Part shown: positions 40,677-48,409 of the stretch, in pieces
Layout of the letters: each line of letters begins with the position of its first letter
How positions within the stretch are numbered: the first letter of the stretch is position 1
From: Phytobacter ursingii
GTDB taxonomy: Bacteria > Pseudomonadota > Gammaproteobacteria > Enterobacterales > Enterobacteriaceae
DNA length: 64,000 nucleotides
Direction of reading: 5' to 3'
Assembly (NCBI GenBank): GCA_901456055.1
Contig: CABDWT010000004.1
Span: 744,001-808,000, forward strand
The notes under the pieces: model-generated
Databases searched by the model: none
What the model was told of the DNA's origin: nothing
The model's input: the letters and a program-made list of their open reading frames with translations, nothing else
Made by a program: the position numbers and the translations under genes

Positions 40677-41546
40677 CTATTGCTTCTGAGCGAAGCGGGT
40701 CGCATGATTTTTTCGATACTGTAAGGGCGTCTCGCCAATCCCTTTTTTGAAGGTACTAATAAAATAGGTCACATCAGAAAATCCTGTCTCGCTGGCAATT
40801 TCGCCGATGCTTCTCATACTGTGCAGCAGTAATTCGCAGGCTTTTCGCAGGCGTATGGTATTGAGGTATTGGTGAATATGTTCACCGGTCTCAAACAGAA
40901 AACGACGCGATACATAGCTGCGCGATTTCCCCAAATCCTCTGCCAGCCGGGCGAGGCTAAATTTCTGCTGATAATTTTCTTCCAGCCAGAACATCACCGG
41001 CGTGGCAATCCCGGTGAGATCTTCCGGCATTTTTTCATTCTCTTCCGGCAGCATATTCAGCAGGGTTAACAGCAAACAAGCGACCTGCTCACTATTGAGG
41101 CTGGCGAGGGTGGCCTGCTGCGCGTAGCGGCTAAACAGGTGATCGATATGCGTATGAATATCCGCTGCATCCATTACCACGGCCTGCCCGCCGCGCGCCG
41201 AGAGACGCTGCAACCGCCGCTGGTTATGCGGAAAGTCACGAAATAGTTTGAGGATGGCTCGGTGATCCACGTGGATGATGGTGCGCCGGTAGCTGTTCTG
41301 CGCTTGCTCATCCACCATCACTTTATGGAGTGTGAAAGGCGGGAAGAAAAACAACCTGCCGGGGCGCATGGTGTACTGGCGGTTATCGACCATCACTACG
41401 CCAAATCCCTCTTCCACGTACAGCAGCTCAAGGCATTGATGCCAATGATGGTAGCGAACGGTATTGGCAAACAGGCGGCTAAACGACACGATAGCGTCGT
41501 TTAACGAGATCAGCTCCAGACGTTCCGCGTGCCAGGGTTCAGCCAT
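40677..41546 (-). CDS. AraC-family regulator of the adjacent DUF2264-transporter-GH88 operon
   Basis: A 289-residue regulator. The N-terminal cupin sensor domain is visible (HHWHQCLELLYVEEGFGVVMV, then MRPGRLFFFPPFTLHKV, residues 30-80). The C-terminal part has the two AraC helix-turn-helix motifs (FSLARLAEDLGKSRSYVSRRF and IGEIASETGFSDVTYFISTFKK, about 195-270). It is divergent from the DUF2264 gene. A 15-base direct repeat in the shared 163-base intergenic region fits its binding sites. By context it should sense an uronic-acid-containing sugar; that is inference. Confidence 0.88.
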   Translation of the reverse strand: MAEPWHAERLELISLNDAIVSFSRLFANTVRYHHWHQCLELLYVEEGFGVVMVDNRQYTMRPGRLFFFPPFTLHKVMVDEQAQNSYRRTIIHVDHRAILKLFRDFPHNQRRLQRLSARGGQAVVMDAADIHTHIDHLFSRYAQQATLASLNSEQVACLLLTLLNMLPEENEKMPEDLTGIATPVMFWLEENYQQKFSLARLAEDLGKSRSYVSRRFLFETGEHIHQYLNTIRLRKACELLLHSMRSIGEIASETGFSDVTYFISTFKKGIGETPLQYRKNHATRFAQKQ

Positions 41547-41552
41547 AGTGCA

Positions 41553-41608
41553 ACCATTCTCAATTTTGGTCTCATTACCTGCTGTTATAAACCACCATTT
41601 TAAATTTT
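41553..41608. promoter_or_regulatory. Direct repeats, probable AraC-family half-sites
   Basis: ACCATTCTCAATTTT (41553-41567) recurs as ACCATTTTAAATTTT (41594-41608), matching at 13 of 15 positions with starts 41 bases apart, close to four helical turns. Direct repeats in a divergent intergenic region are the usual arrangement for AraC-type activators. Confidence 0.6.
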
Positions 41609-41639
41609 CTCAACTACTGGTTCGGTGAAAATTCTCCAC

Positions 41640-41655
41640 TGTGACTGAGGTAACA
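41640..41655. promoter_or_regulatory. CRP-cAMP site upstream of the DUF2264 gene
   Basis: TGTGA-CTGAGG-TAACA matches the CRP consensus at nine of ten positions. It lies about 55 bases before the chosen start codon and about 30 bases after the second AraC-type repeat. Confidence 0.55.
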
Positions 41656-41709
41656 TTTCACTACTCTATCGATTCACTATTCTTTAGCCACTTACCGGAG
41701 GGTGAACCG

Positions 41710-43548
41710 ATGCAGATGGCTGAAGGAAAAAAATCAATTCCATTGTCTTCACGTAGCGATGTGTCAGCAGCGCTTAAGACGATGCTGAGCGCGCTGGATA
41801 AGCAGTTTCCGGCGGGGCGTTCGGGATTTTCGCTGGGCGAAACCTGTGCGCATTACGGCGCAGACATTGCTGAAATGGAGGGATTATCCCGGGCGATGTG
41901 GGGGATTTTCCCTCTGTTGGCAGGCGGAGAAGCACTGCCGCTGAGTGAAAAATACATCACAGCGTTGAAGCTCGGCACCGACCCGCAAAGCAGCGGCTAC
42001 TGGGGCGACACAGGACCTTACGATCAGCGTCTGGTCGAGATGGCGGCCTGGGGACTTGGGCTCGCGCTGTTGCAGGACACATGCCTGGCCAGCTTCTCTG
42101 CACGGGAGCGGGACAATCTGCATCGCTGGCTTAATCAAATCAGCGACGCGCAGATGCCGGACAGCAACTGGAATTACTTCGCCATCCTGGTGCAACTGGG
42201 CTTCAAGCGTGCGGGGTTGCCGTGGGATCGTGAAGCCATCGAGCGGCGCTTTAACCTGATGGAAGCCTACTATCTGGGCGATGGCTGGTACTCGGACGGG
42301 CCGGGTAGGCCCAAAGATTACTACATCTCGATGGCCTTTCATTTCTATGGGCTGATTTATGCCACGCTCAATGGCGAAGATGACCCAGGGCGCGCCGCCT
42401 GTCTGCGTGAAAGGGCGGCGTTATTTGCCCGCGACTTTATCTATATGTCCGCGTCGGGCGGCGAATCCGTGCCGTTTGGCCGTAGCCTGACGTACCGTTT
42501 TGCGATGGTGGCCTTCTGGAGTGCGGTGGCATTCGCGGGGCTGAATACGTTCTCGCCGGGCGTGGTAAAGGGGCTGATCCTCCGCCATCTGCGCTGGTGG
42601 TTACGCCAGCCTATTTTCGATCGCGACGGCATTCTGACACTGGGGTTTGCCTACCCCAATCTGGCGATGTGCGAAGACTACAACTCGCCGGGTTCGCCTT
42701 ACTGGGCGCTGAAAGTGTTTTTGGTTCTGGCGCTGCCGGAAAGCCACGCCTTCTGGCAGGCAGAGGAGCTGCCGTTACCGGAGCTTGCCGCGCAACGTGT
42801 CGTTCCTCATGCCCAGCAAATCCTGGTGCACAGCGCGGCATCCCGGCACGTCTATATGCTGACATCCGGACAATTGGAGCTGAACAATTACGTCAATACC
42901 GAGGCCAAATACACCAAATTTGCGTACTCCAGCGCCTTTGGTTTTACCATCGAACGCGGGCGCTACGGCATCAAGCATGCTGCCAGCGACTCTATGCTGC
43001 TACTGAGCGAAGGCGATAACTATTTCCGCGGCCGCCGTGAGTGCGAAGAGGTGAGCGTCCATGTCGACCACATTTTCTCGCGTTGGTCTGCCTGGCATGA
43101 CGTACATGTCTCAACCTGGCTGATTCCCTGCGATGACTGGCATGTCCGCGTGCACCGTATTGACACGGCTCGCACGTTGCAGAGTGTGGAAGGGGGCTTT
43201 GCGGTAATCAAAGCGCCATACCAGTTTGCTCCGCATGAAGGGAAAGCGGGCTGTCGGGTGGAGGCGGAAAACGGGACCAGCATGATTTATGACTTATCGC
43301 CTGATCTGGCGCGCGAGCCGGACTGCCTGGTAACACCGCCCAATAGCAGCATCATGTTTGCCCAGTGCGCGGCTATCCCGCAGCTTAAAGGCGAGCTTTT
43401 ACCGGGAACGCACTGGCTGGCGTGTGCGGTGCAGGCAATGCCAACGGACAGCCCGTTAACGCCTGAATTACCCGTGTTTCAACGTGAAAATAACCAGCTG
43501 GTGGTGACTCCCGCTCGCTGGAATAAAAGCATCACCATTGTATTTTAG
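41710..43548 (+). CDS. DUF2264 protein, putative cytoplasmic glycan-active enzyme
   Basis: A 612-residue protein with no signal peptide. The first two thirds (about 30-370) are rich in Trp, Tyr and Gly motifs typical of alpha/alpha-toroid carbohydrate enzymes (GYWGDTGPYDQRLVEMAAWG, PDSNWNYFAILVQLGFKRAG, GDGWYSDGPGRPKDYYISMAFH). The rest looks like a beta-sandwich. The pattern matches DUF2264 proteins; I recall, without certainty, that these relate to a CAZy beta-glucuronidase family (GH154). The start was chosen because GGAGGGTG lies four bases upstream; the longer frame covers the CRP site. It leads an operon with a LacY-type transporter and a GH88 hydrolase, so it probably trims an imported uronic-acid-containing oligosaccharide. 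Confidence 0.75.
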   Translation: MQMAEGKKSIPLSSRSDVSAALKTMLSALDKQFPAGRSGFSLGETCAHYGADIAEMEGLSRAMWGIFPLLAGGEALPLSEKYITALKLGTDPQSSGYWGDTGPYDQRLVEMAAWGLGLALLQDTCLASFSARERDNLHRWLNQISDAQMPDSNWNYFAILVQLGFKRAGLPWDREAIERRFNLMEAYYLGDGWYSDGPGRPKDYYISMAFHFYGLIYATLNGEDDPGRAACLRERAALFARDFIYMSASGGESVPFGRSLTYRFAMVAFWSAVAFAGLNTFSPGVVKGLILRHLRWWLRQPIFDRDGILTLGFAYPNLAMCEDYNSPGSPYWALKVFLVLALPESHAFWQAEELPLPELAAQRVVPHAQQILVHSAASRHVYMLTSGQLELNNYVNTEAKYTKFAYSSAFGFTIERGRYGIKHAASDSMLLLSEGDNYFRGRRECEEVSVHVDHIFSRWSAWHDVHVSTWLIPCDDWHVRVHRIDTARTLQSVEGGFAVIKAPYQFAPHEGKAGCRVEAENGTSMIYDLSPDLAREPDCLVTPPNSSIMFAQCAAIPQLKGELLPGTHWLACAVQAMPTDSPLTPELPVFQRENNQLVVTPARWNKSITIVF

Positions 43549-43625
43549 TGAGTGCTATTACCTACAAACAGTCTTTTAAATTTCATTCAGCACCTCTGAA
43601 CTCTACCTGTTTTGTCGAGGATAGT

Positions 43626-44894
43626 ATGGAAAAGTTAACCATAAATACCCGTACTGAATATTATAAAATCAGTAGTTTTATCTTTCTCTATTTCTTTACC
43701 TGGTCGGCAAGTATTGGTTTGCTCGCTATCTGGCTGGGACAAAAAGCCAACCTGAGTGGTACGGTTATCGGTACCGTGTTTGCCGTTAACGGTGTGTTTT
43801 CCGTTATTCTCAAACCGATATATGGCTACATTCTGGATAAAATAGGCATGAGTAAATATCTGCTCTATTTTGTTGTGCTGATGTCGGCATTAATGGCGCC
43901 GTTCTTTATCTATGTCTATCAGCCGCTATTAATTTCCAACACTATGTTGGGGATTATTGTTGGTGCGATTTATTTAAGTTTTGCCTGGTATGCCGGGGTG
44001 GCCGCCTGTGAATCGTACAGCGACCGCTATAGCCGATTAAACGGTATGGAGTTCGGGCAGATCCGCATGTGGGGTTCGCTCGGTTGGGCGGTAGCGTCTT
44101 CTTTCTCCGGGCTGCTGTTTAACATCTCCCCGGCGTGGAACTTCATTATGGGGAGCATGGCCTCCGTCATCATGCTCTGCGTACTGCTGAGCCTGAAAGT
44201 GAACACCCAGGCGGCTCACGCCAGTGAGGTGCTGGCAAAAGAGAAGATCGCTCCGGCGGACGTGTATGCCCTGCTGCGTAACCGGAAGTTCTGGGCTTTC
44301 TGCCTGTATGTCGCGGGTGTGGCATGGATGATGTTTATCGCCGAACAGCAGTTCTCCCGTTATTTCGTTACCTTTTTCGCGGATATCCACCAGGGCAACG
44401 CCGTGTTCGGCTATCTGGGCACGGTACAGTCGGGCATGGAATTTGTGATGTATATGGTCATCCCGCTGTTTGTGAACTTTATCGGTGCTAAGCGTGGCTT
44501 ATTACTGGTCGGCGCCTTTGTCGGTGCCCGCCTGATTATTTCCGGCCTGTGTGAATCGCATTTGCTGATTTCCGTATTAAAACCGCTGTATGGACTGGAA
44601 ATCTGTTTGCTCCTGGTGTCGGTATTTAAATACATCGCTGAGCACTTCGATAAGCGCGTTAATGCCACTATGTATTTGTTAGGCTACCAAGCCATGTTGT
44701 ATGTCGGCAATGTGGTGGTCTCTTCACCGGCGGGATTATTGTATGATCGCATTGGTTTTGAAAATACCTACATCATTATGGGATCAATTGCGCTGGCCTT
44801 TACCGCCATCTCTGCAATAACGCTTTCCGCCTGCCAAAGCAAATGGCGACAGCATTCTCCTTTAGATATTGCTGGAAATAACCTTTCACGTTAA
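43626..44894 (+). CDS. LacY-type oligosaccharide:proton symporter (MFS)
   Basis: A 422-residue protein with 12 membrane helices. The oligosaccharide:H+ symporter family (LacY, RafB, CscB) is suggested by the N-terminal YYKISSFIFLYFFTWSASIGLLAIWLGQ and by GQIRMWGSLGWAVASSFSGLLFNISPAWNF. It should import a di- or small oligosaccharide across the inner membrane unchanged. I took the ATG at MEKLTINTRTEYYKIS, with GAGG seven bases before; the open frame continues upstream to the DUF2264 stop. It lies between two cytoplasmic glycan enzymes, which argues that the substrate is a uronate-containing oligosaccharide. Confidence 0.82.
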   Translation: MEKLTINTRTEYYKISSFIFLYFFTWSASIGLLAIWLGQKANLSGTVIGTVFAVNGVFSVILKPIYGYILDKIGMSKYLLYFVVLMSALMAPFFIYVYQPLLISNTMLGIIVGAIYLSFAWYAGVAACESYSDRYSRLNGMEFGQIRMWGSLGWAVASSFSGLLFNISPAWNFIMGSMASVIMLCVLLSLKVNTQAAHASEVLAKEKIAPADVYALLRNRKFWAFCLYVAGVAWMMFIAEQQFSRYFVTFFADIHQGNAVFGYLGTVQSGMEFVMYMVIPLFVNFIGAKRGLLLVGAFVGARLIISGLCESHLLISVLKPLYGLEICLLLVSVFKYIAEHFDKRVNATMYLLGYQAMLYVGNVVVSSPAGLLYDRIGFENTYIIMGSIALAFTAISAITLSACQSKWRQHSPLDIAGNNLSR

Positions 44895-44933
44895 TTCCCG
44901 GGCATAACTGCCAGTAAAATAAGGAACCGAAAT

Positions 44934-46124
44934 ATGTTAAGTAAAATCGTTGAGGAGCCGTTACGTGAATGTCCAGGCGCACCGTTTACTCGGCAGGCGT
45001 TTTCTGATGAGCTGGACAGCGCACGTCAACACACCCTTGAGCTGATTCGCCGTCATTTAACGGAATTCGGTGAGAAGTTTCCCGCAGAGACCTGCGAGAA
45101 AGGCTATTACCCGCTGACCGATAACGTTGAGTGGACCACCAGTTTCTGGACCGGGCAACTGTGGCTGGCGTGGGAGATGAGCGGTGACGCGGCGTTTCGC
45201 GCCATGGCGGAAAAAAATGTGCGCTCTTTTGGCCTGCGCATTGCGGGGCGCAGCGACACTAACACGCACGACCTCGGCTTTCTTTATACGCTTTCTTGCG
45301 TTGCCGCCTGGCGTTTAACGGGTAACCGCGATGCACGCGGGTTTGCTCTGCAGGCCGCCGAGGCGCTGCTTGAGCGTTTTCACGCAAAGGCACAGATCAT
45401 TCAGGCATGGGGCGATCTTAAAGACCCGCAGCAGGCCGGGCGGATGATCATCGACTGCAATATGAACTTGCCGCTGCTGTACTGGGCGAGCGAGCAAACC
45501 GGTGACCCGCGTTTTGCGCAGGCGGCGCAGGCCCATGTCCGACAGGCGGCGACTTATCTTATCCGCGAAGATGCCTCGACCTTTCATACCTACTATATGG
45601 ATGTGCAGACCGGCGAGCCGCGCTACGGTAACACTCAGCAAGGCTACGCCGATGACTCCTGCTGGTCGCGCGGGCAGGCCTGGGGGATTTACGGTTTCCT
45701 GCTGAGCTTCATTTATACCGGCGATAAAGAGATGGTGGCTCTGTCAAAACGGCTGGCGAACTACTTTTTGAATCGTCTGCCGGAAGATGCAGTGTGTCAC
45801 TGGGATCTGGCGCTGGTGGGGACCGACGCGCTGCGCGACTCCTCTTCTGCGGCGATTGCGGTCTGCGGCCTGCTGGAGCTGGTCAAACACCTACCGGTAA
45901 CCGACCCGGATCGCGAACGTTATCAGCAGTGGGCGATGCGTATTATGTCGTCACTGGGCAAGCACTATCTGGCCGGTAAAAACGAGCCAACCAACGGGCT
46001 GCTTAAGCATTCGGTGTACCATCTTTCCAGTGATAAAGGGGTGGATGAGTGCTGTAGCTGGGGGGATTATTTCTACGTTGAGGCGTTAATGCGCTTTAGC
46101 GAGAGCTGGAAGCTGTACTGGTAG
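44934..46124 (+). CDS. GH88 unsaturated uronyl hydrolase
   Basis: A 396-residue alpha/alpha-barrel hydrolase with no signal peptide. TSFWTGQLWLAWEMSG, DTNTHDLGFLYTLS (Asp about residue 108) and IIDCNMNLPLLYWAS (Asp about 169) correspond to the substrate-binding region and the two catalytic Asp residues of GH88 unsaturated glucuronyl hydrolases. Such enzymes hydrate the 4,5-double bond of the terminal unsaturated uronic acid left by polysaccharide lyases and release it as 4-deoxy-5-ketouronate. The gene starts 39 bases after the transporter and is the last of the operon. KduI/KduD, which would use the product, are not in the window. Confidence 0.85.
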   Translation: MLSKIVEEPLRECPGAPFTRQAFSDELDSARQHTLELIRRHLTEFGEKFPAETCEKGYYPLTDNVEWTTSFWTGQLWLAWEMSGDAAFRAMAEKNVRSFGLRIAGRSDTNTHDLGFLYTLSCVAAWRLTGNRDARGFALQAAEALLERFHAKAQIIQAWGDLKDPQQAGRMIIDCNMNLPLLYWASEQTGDPRFAQAAQAHVRQAATYLIREDASTFHTYYMDVQTGEPRYGNTQQGYADDSCWSRGQAWGIYGFLLSFIYTGDKEMVALSKRLANYFLNRLPEDAVCHWDLALVGTDALRDSSSAAIAVCGLLELVKHLPVTDPDRERYQQWAMRIMSSLGKHYLAGKNEPTNGLLKHSVYHLSSDKGVDECCSWGDYFYVEALMRFSESWKLYW

Positions 46125-46139
46125 TGAGTGGGGTTTTGT

Positions 46140-46206
46140 CCCGGATGCGGCTTCGCCTTATCCGGGCTATTTGAGATACCCGGGTGAGGCGTTGCCGCAT
46201 CCGGGG
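46140..46206. repeat. BIME: two facing REP elements
   Basis: CCCGGATGCGGCTTCGCC (from 46140) and its inverted relative ending GTTGCCGCATCCGGGG (to 46206) are typical enterobacterial REP sequences in head-to-head arrangement, separated by 12 bases. They lie between the convergent GH88 gene and ygiN, the usual place, and mark the right edge of the accessory region. Confidence 0.85.
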
Positions 46207-46219
46207 TTCTACGAGGGGA

Positions 46220-46534
46220 TTAAACCCCTTGCTCCAGAATGCGGATATGCGTTTCCAGAACATCGCCTTTCACGGCTTCGCTCCAGGCTTTCATATGGGG
46301 CGTTTGCAGATGTGCTTCTAAGTGCGCCACGCTTTCCCAGTTTTCCACCATGATGATGGAGTCCGGTGCGGTTGTCTGGAAACTGACGCCTGCGGCATGG
46401 TCAACCCACGGCGCATAGCCATGGCAACCCTCTTCCTGCAACACGGTCGGGATAATTTTTGCGAATTGATCAAGGACCGCCTGGCGATGGTGCTGGCCAG
46501 GACGGGTACGAATTTCAGCAATCACTGTCAACAT
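46220..46534 (-). CDS. ygiN: Quinol monooxygenase YgiN
   Basis: A 104-residue antibiotic-biosynthesis-monooxygenase (ABM) domain protein. MLTVIAEIRTRPGQHH opens the ferredoxin-like barrel; IIMVENWESVAHLEAHLQTPHMKAW is the conserved helix-strand block. E. coli YgiN oxidises menadiol and is thought to form a quinone cycle with MdaB. It follows mdaB by 30 bases on the same strand, the same pair as in K-12. Confidence 0.94.
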   Translation of the reverse strand: MLTVIAEIRTRPGQHHRQAVLDQFAKIIPTVLQEEGCHGYAPWVDHAAGVSFQTTAPDSIIMVENWESVAHLEAHLQTPHMKAWSEAVKGDVLETHIRILEQGV

Positions 46535-46564
46535 GGTTAACTCCTTCTAAGTCCAGTCTCACAG

Positions 46565-47146
46565 TTAAGCAAAAATCTCCGCAAGATGCTTGCGATATTC
46601 CTCAATATAACGCGGCACATCTGGCATTTTGATCACGTCATTCGCGATAAAACTCGGCAGGGCTTCCATCCCGAGGAACTGATTCGCTTTATGGAACGGC
46701 AGATAAACACCGTCAACGCCGACGCCATGGAAGAACTGCTCTTCATCGGTAAATGCGTCAAGCGGGGCGTTCCAGGTCAGAGAAAGCATATATTTTTTAC
46801 CCTGAATCAGACCACCGGAACCGTACTTTTTCGCGCCGTCAGAACGGGTACGGCCGTCACTGGCGTACAGCGAGCCGTGGCCTTCGGTAAATACATCGTC
46901 CATGTATTTTTTCACAGTCCAGGGTGCGCCCATCCACCAGCCGGGCATCTGCCAGATAACCACATCGGCCCAGAGAAAATTCTGCACTTCTTCTTTAACA
47001 TCATAATCTCCGTCGGTACGTACGCTTTTTACAGCGTGCCCGTTATCGCGCAGGAAACTTTCCGCGACGGAGGTAAGGGTGTCATTGAGTTGACCTTTGG
47101 AGTGGGCGAATTTTTTCGCGCCGTTGATGATCAAGATGTTGCTCAT
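46565..47146 (-). CDS. mdaB: NADPH:quinone oxidoreductase MdaB
   Basis: A 193-residue flavodoxin-like FAD enzyme. IIWQMPGWWMGAPWTVKKYMDDVF (about 83-106) and LSLTWNAPLDAF (about 136-147) are typical of the MdaB family, which reduces quinones by two electrons and so avoids semiquinone radicals. It leads the mdaB-ygiN operon. In K-12 qseB, qseC and ygiW lie upstream; here an AraC/GyrI gene is directly divergent from it. Confidence 0.95.
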   Translation of the reverse strand: MSNILIINGAKKFAHSKGQLNDTLTSVAESFLRDNGHAVKSVRTDGDYDVKEEVQNFLWADVVIWQMPGWWMGAPWTVKKYMDDVFTEGHGSLYASDGRTRSDGAKKYGSGGLIQGKKYMLSLTWNAPLDAFTDEEQFFHGVGVDGVYLPFHKANQFLGMEALPSFIANDVIKMPDVPRYIEEYRKHLAEIFA

Positions 47147-47347
47147 TTTTTGTCCTTAGTAAAACGTTAATGCCGGTCATTTTATCCCGCCTGCGTCGAT
47201 GACAAAATTGGCAAAGCGTGCAAAGACTTTTGCGTTTAAAGCAATAATCCTTTTCAGGTGGCGTACGGAAATGACTGTGCGTATTACGCAAGATCGGTCA
47301 GGATTAACGTCTGTCGAATCGCCAAAGTAGAGCCTCAGGAGGATGCG

Positions 47348-48214
47348 ATGAACGACACGCGTAAGGCGGATTATTCAGCACGTTTCAGAATGGTTTGTCA
47401 CTATATTGAACGTCATCTGGATGAGCCCTTATCACTGGAGGCGTTGAGTGCGATTGCGCACTGCTCGCCTTTCCACTTTCACCGGATGTTTACGGCCTGG
47501 AGCGGGTTACCGCTTTATCGCTATATTCAGTGGCTGCGGCTGCGTCACGCCTCATGGCGGCTGGCGTTTAATCCGCACGATAAAATTATCGATATTGCCC
47601 TGGATGCCGGTTTTCAAAATCCGGAGTCGTTCAGTCGCGCCTTCAAAACGGCGTTAGGCGCCAGCCCCCGTCAGTTCCGTCTTGAGCCGGACTGGGTGAG
47701 CTGGCACCAACGCGTACCGAAAAACGTTTTACAGGAGCGAACGATGAAAGAGATCAACATAGTCGTATTCCCAACCACGCCGGTGGCAATACTTAAACAC
47801 CGCGGCGACCCGGCACGGGTGAATGCCAGCGCGGCGACATTTATTGAGTGGCGTCGAAGCAGCGGACTTTCGCCGGTTGAGCGTTATCCGACCTACGGTA
47901 TTGCGTGGGACGATCCCGCCTCAGTGCCTGCAGACGCGTTCCGCTTTGATATTTGCGCGGCCGTGGAGCAGGCCGTCCCGGCGAATACATTTGGCGTGGA
48001 AAATGGTGAGATCCCCGGCGGGCGCTGCGCGGTCATTCGTCACCATGGCTCTCTCGATTCCATAGGCGAGAGCGTGTATCACCTCTATCGGCACTGGCTG
48101 CCGGAGAGTGGCGAAACCGTGCGCGACTTCCCGGTTTTTTTCCACTATCTGAATTTTGTGCATCAGGTGCCTGAGCACGAACTCAAGACCGATATTTACC
48201 TTCCCCTCGCGTAA
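47348..48214 (+). CDS. AraC-GyrI fusion regulator related to YgiV
   Basis: A 288-residue protein. The N-terminal 110 residues carry the two AraC-type helix-turn-helix motifs (LSLEALSAIAHCSPFHFHRMF and IIDIALDAGFQNPESFSRAFK). Residues about 133-288 are a GyrI-like ligand-binding domain (FDICAAVEQAVPANTFGVENG, GGRCAVIRHHGSL). The second part aligns with the whole of K-12 YgiV (160 residues), so YgiV looks like a remnant of this longer form. The organisation is that of Rob-like regulators. CAGGAGG lies directly before the ATG. Position between mdaB and parC matches ygiV. Confidence 0.88.
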   Translation: MNDTRKADYSARFRMVCHYIERHLDEPLSLEALSAIAHCSPFHFHRMFTAWSGLPLYRYIQWLRLRHASWRLAFNPHDKIIDIALDAGFQNPESFSRAFKTALGASPRQFRLEPDWVSWHQRVPKNVLQERTMKEINIVVFPTTPVAILKHRGDPARVNASAATFIEWRRSSGLSPVERYPTYGIAWDDPASVPADAFRFDICAAVEQAVPANTFGVENGEIPGGRCAVIRHHGSLDSIGESVYHLYRHWLPESGETVRDFPVFFHYLNFVHQVPEHELKTDIYLPLA

Positions 48215-48409
48215 GCATAACGCGGTCGCCAGCCTTCGGCGGCCGCTGCCATGTTGATAAATGGCTAAATGATCCCTGACCAGACGAAAGTCTCCCGGCG
48301 CGATCGGTTTTGTATGCGCATCACTATGCCTTAACGTCACAGATAGGGTAGTATCTGCGGCAATATTGCCGCCGAAAAGGCGGACGCACACGTTGAGGAA
48401 TCACACTTA

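Noticed and set aside
34596-46219. Classical genomic island with integrase and tRNA attachment site
   Set aside because: No integrase, transposase, tRNA gene or flanking direct repeats were seen at either edge.
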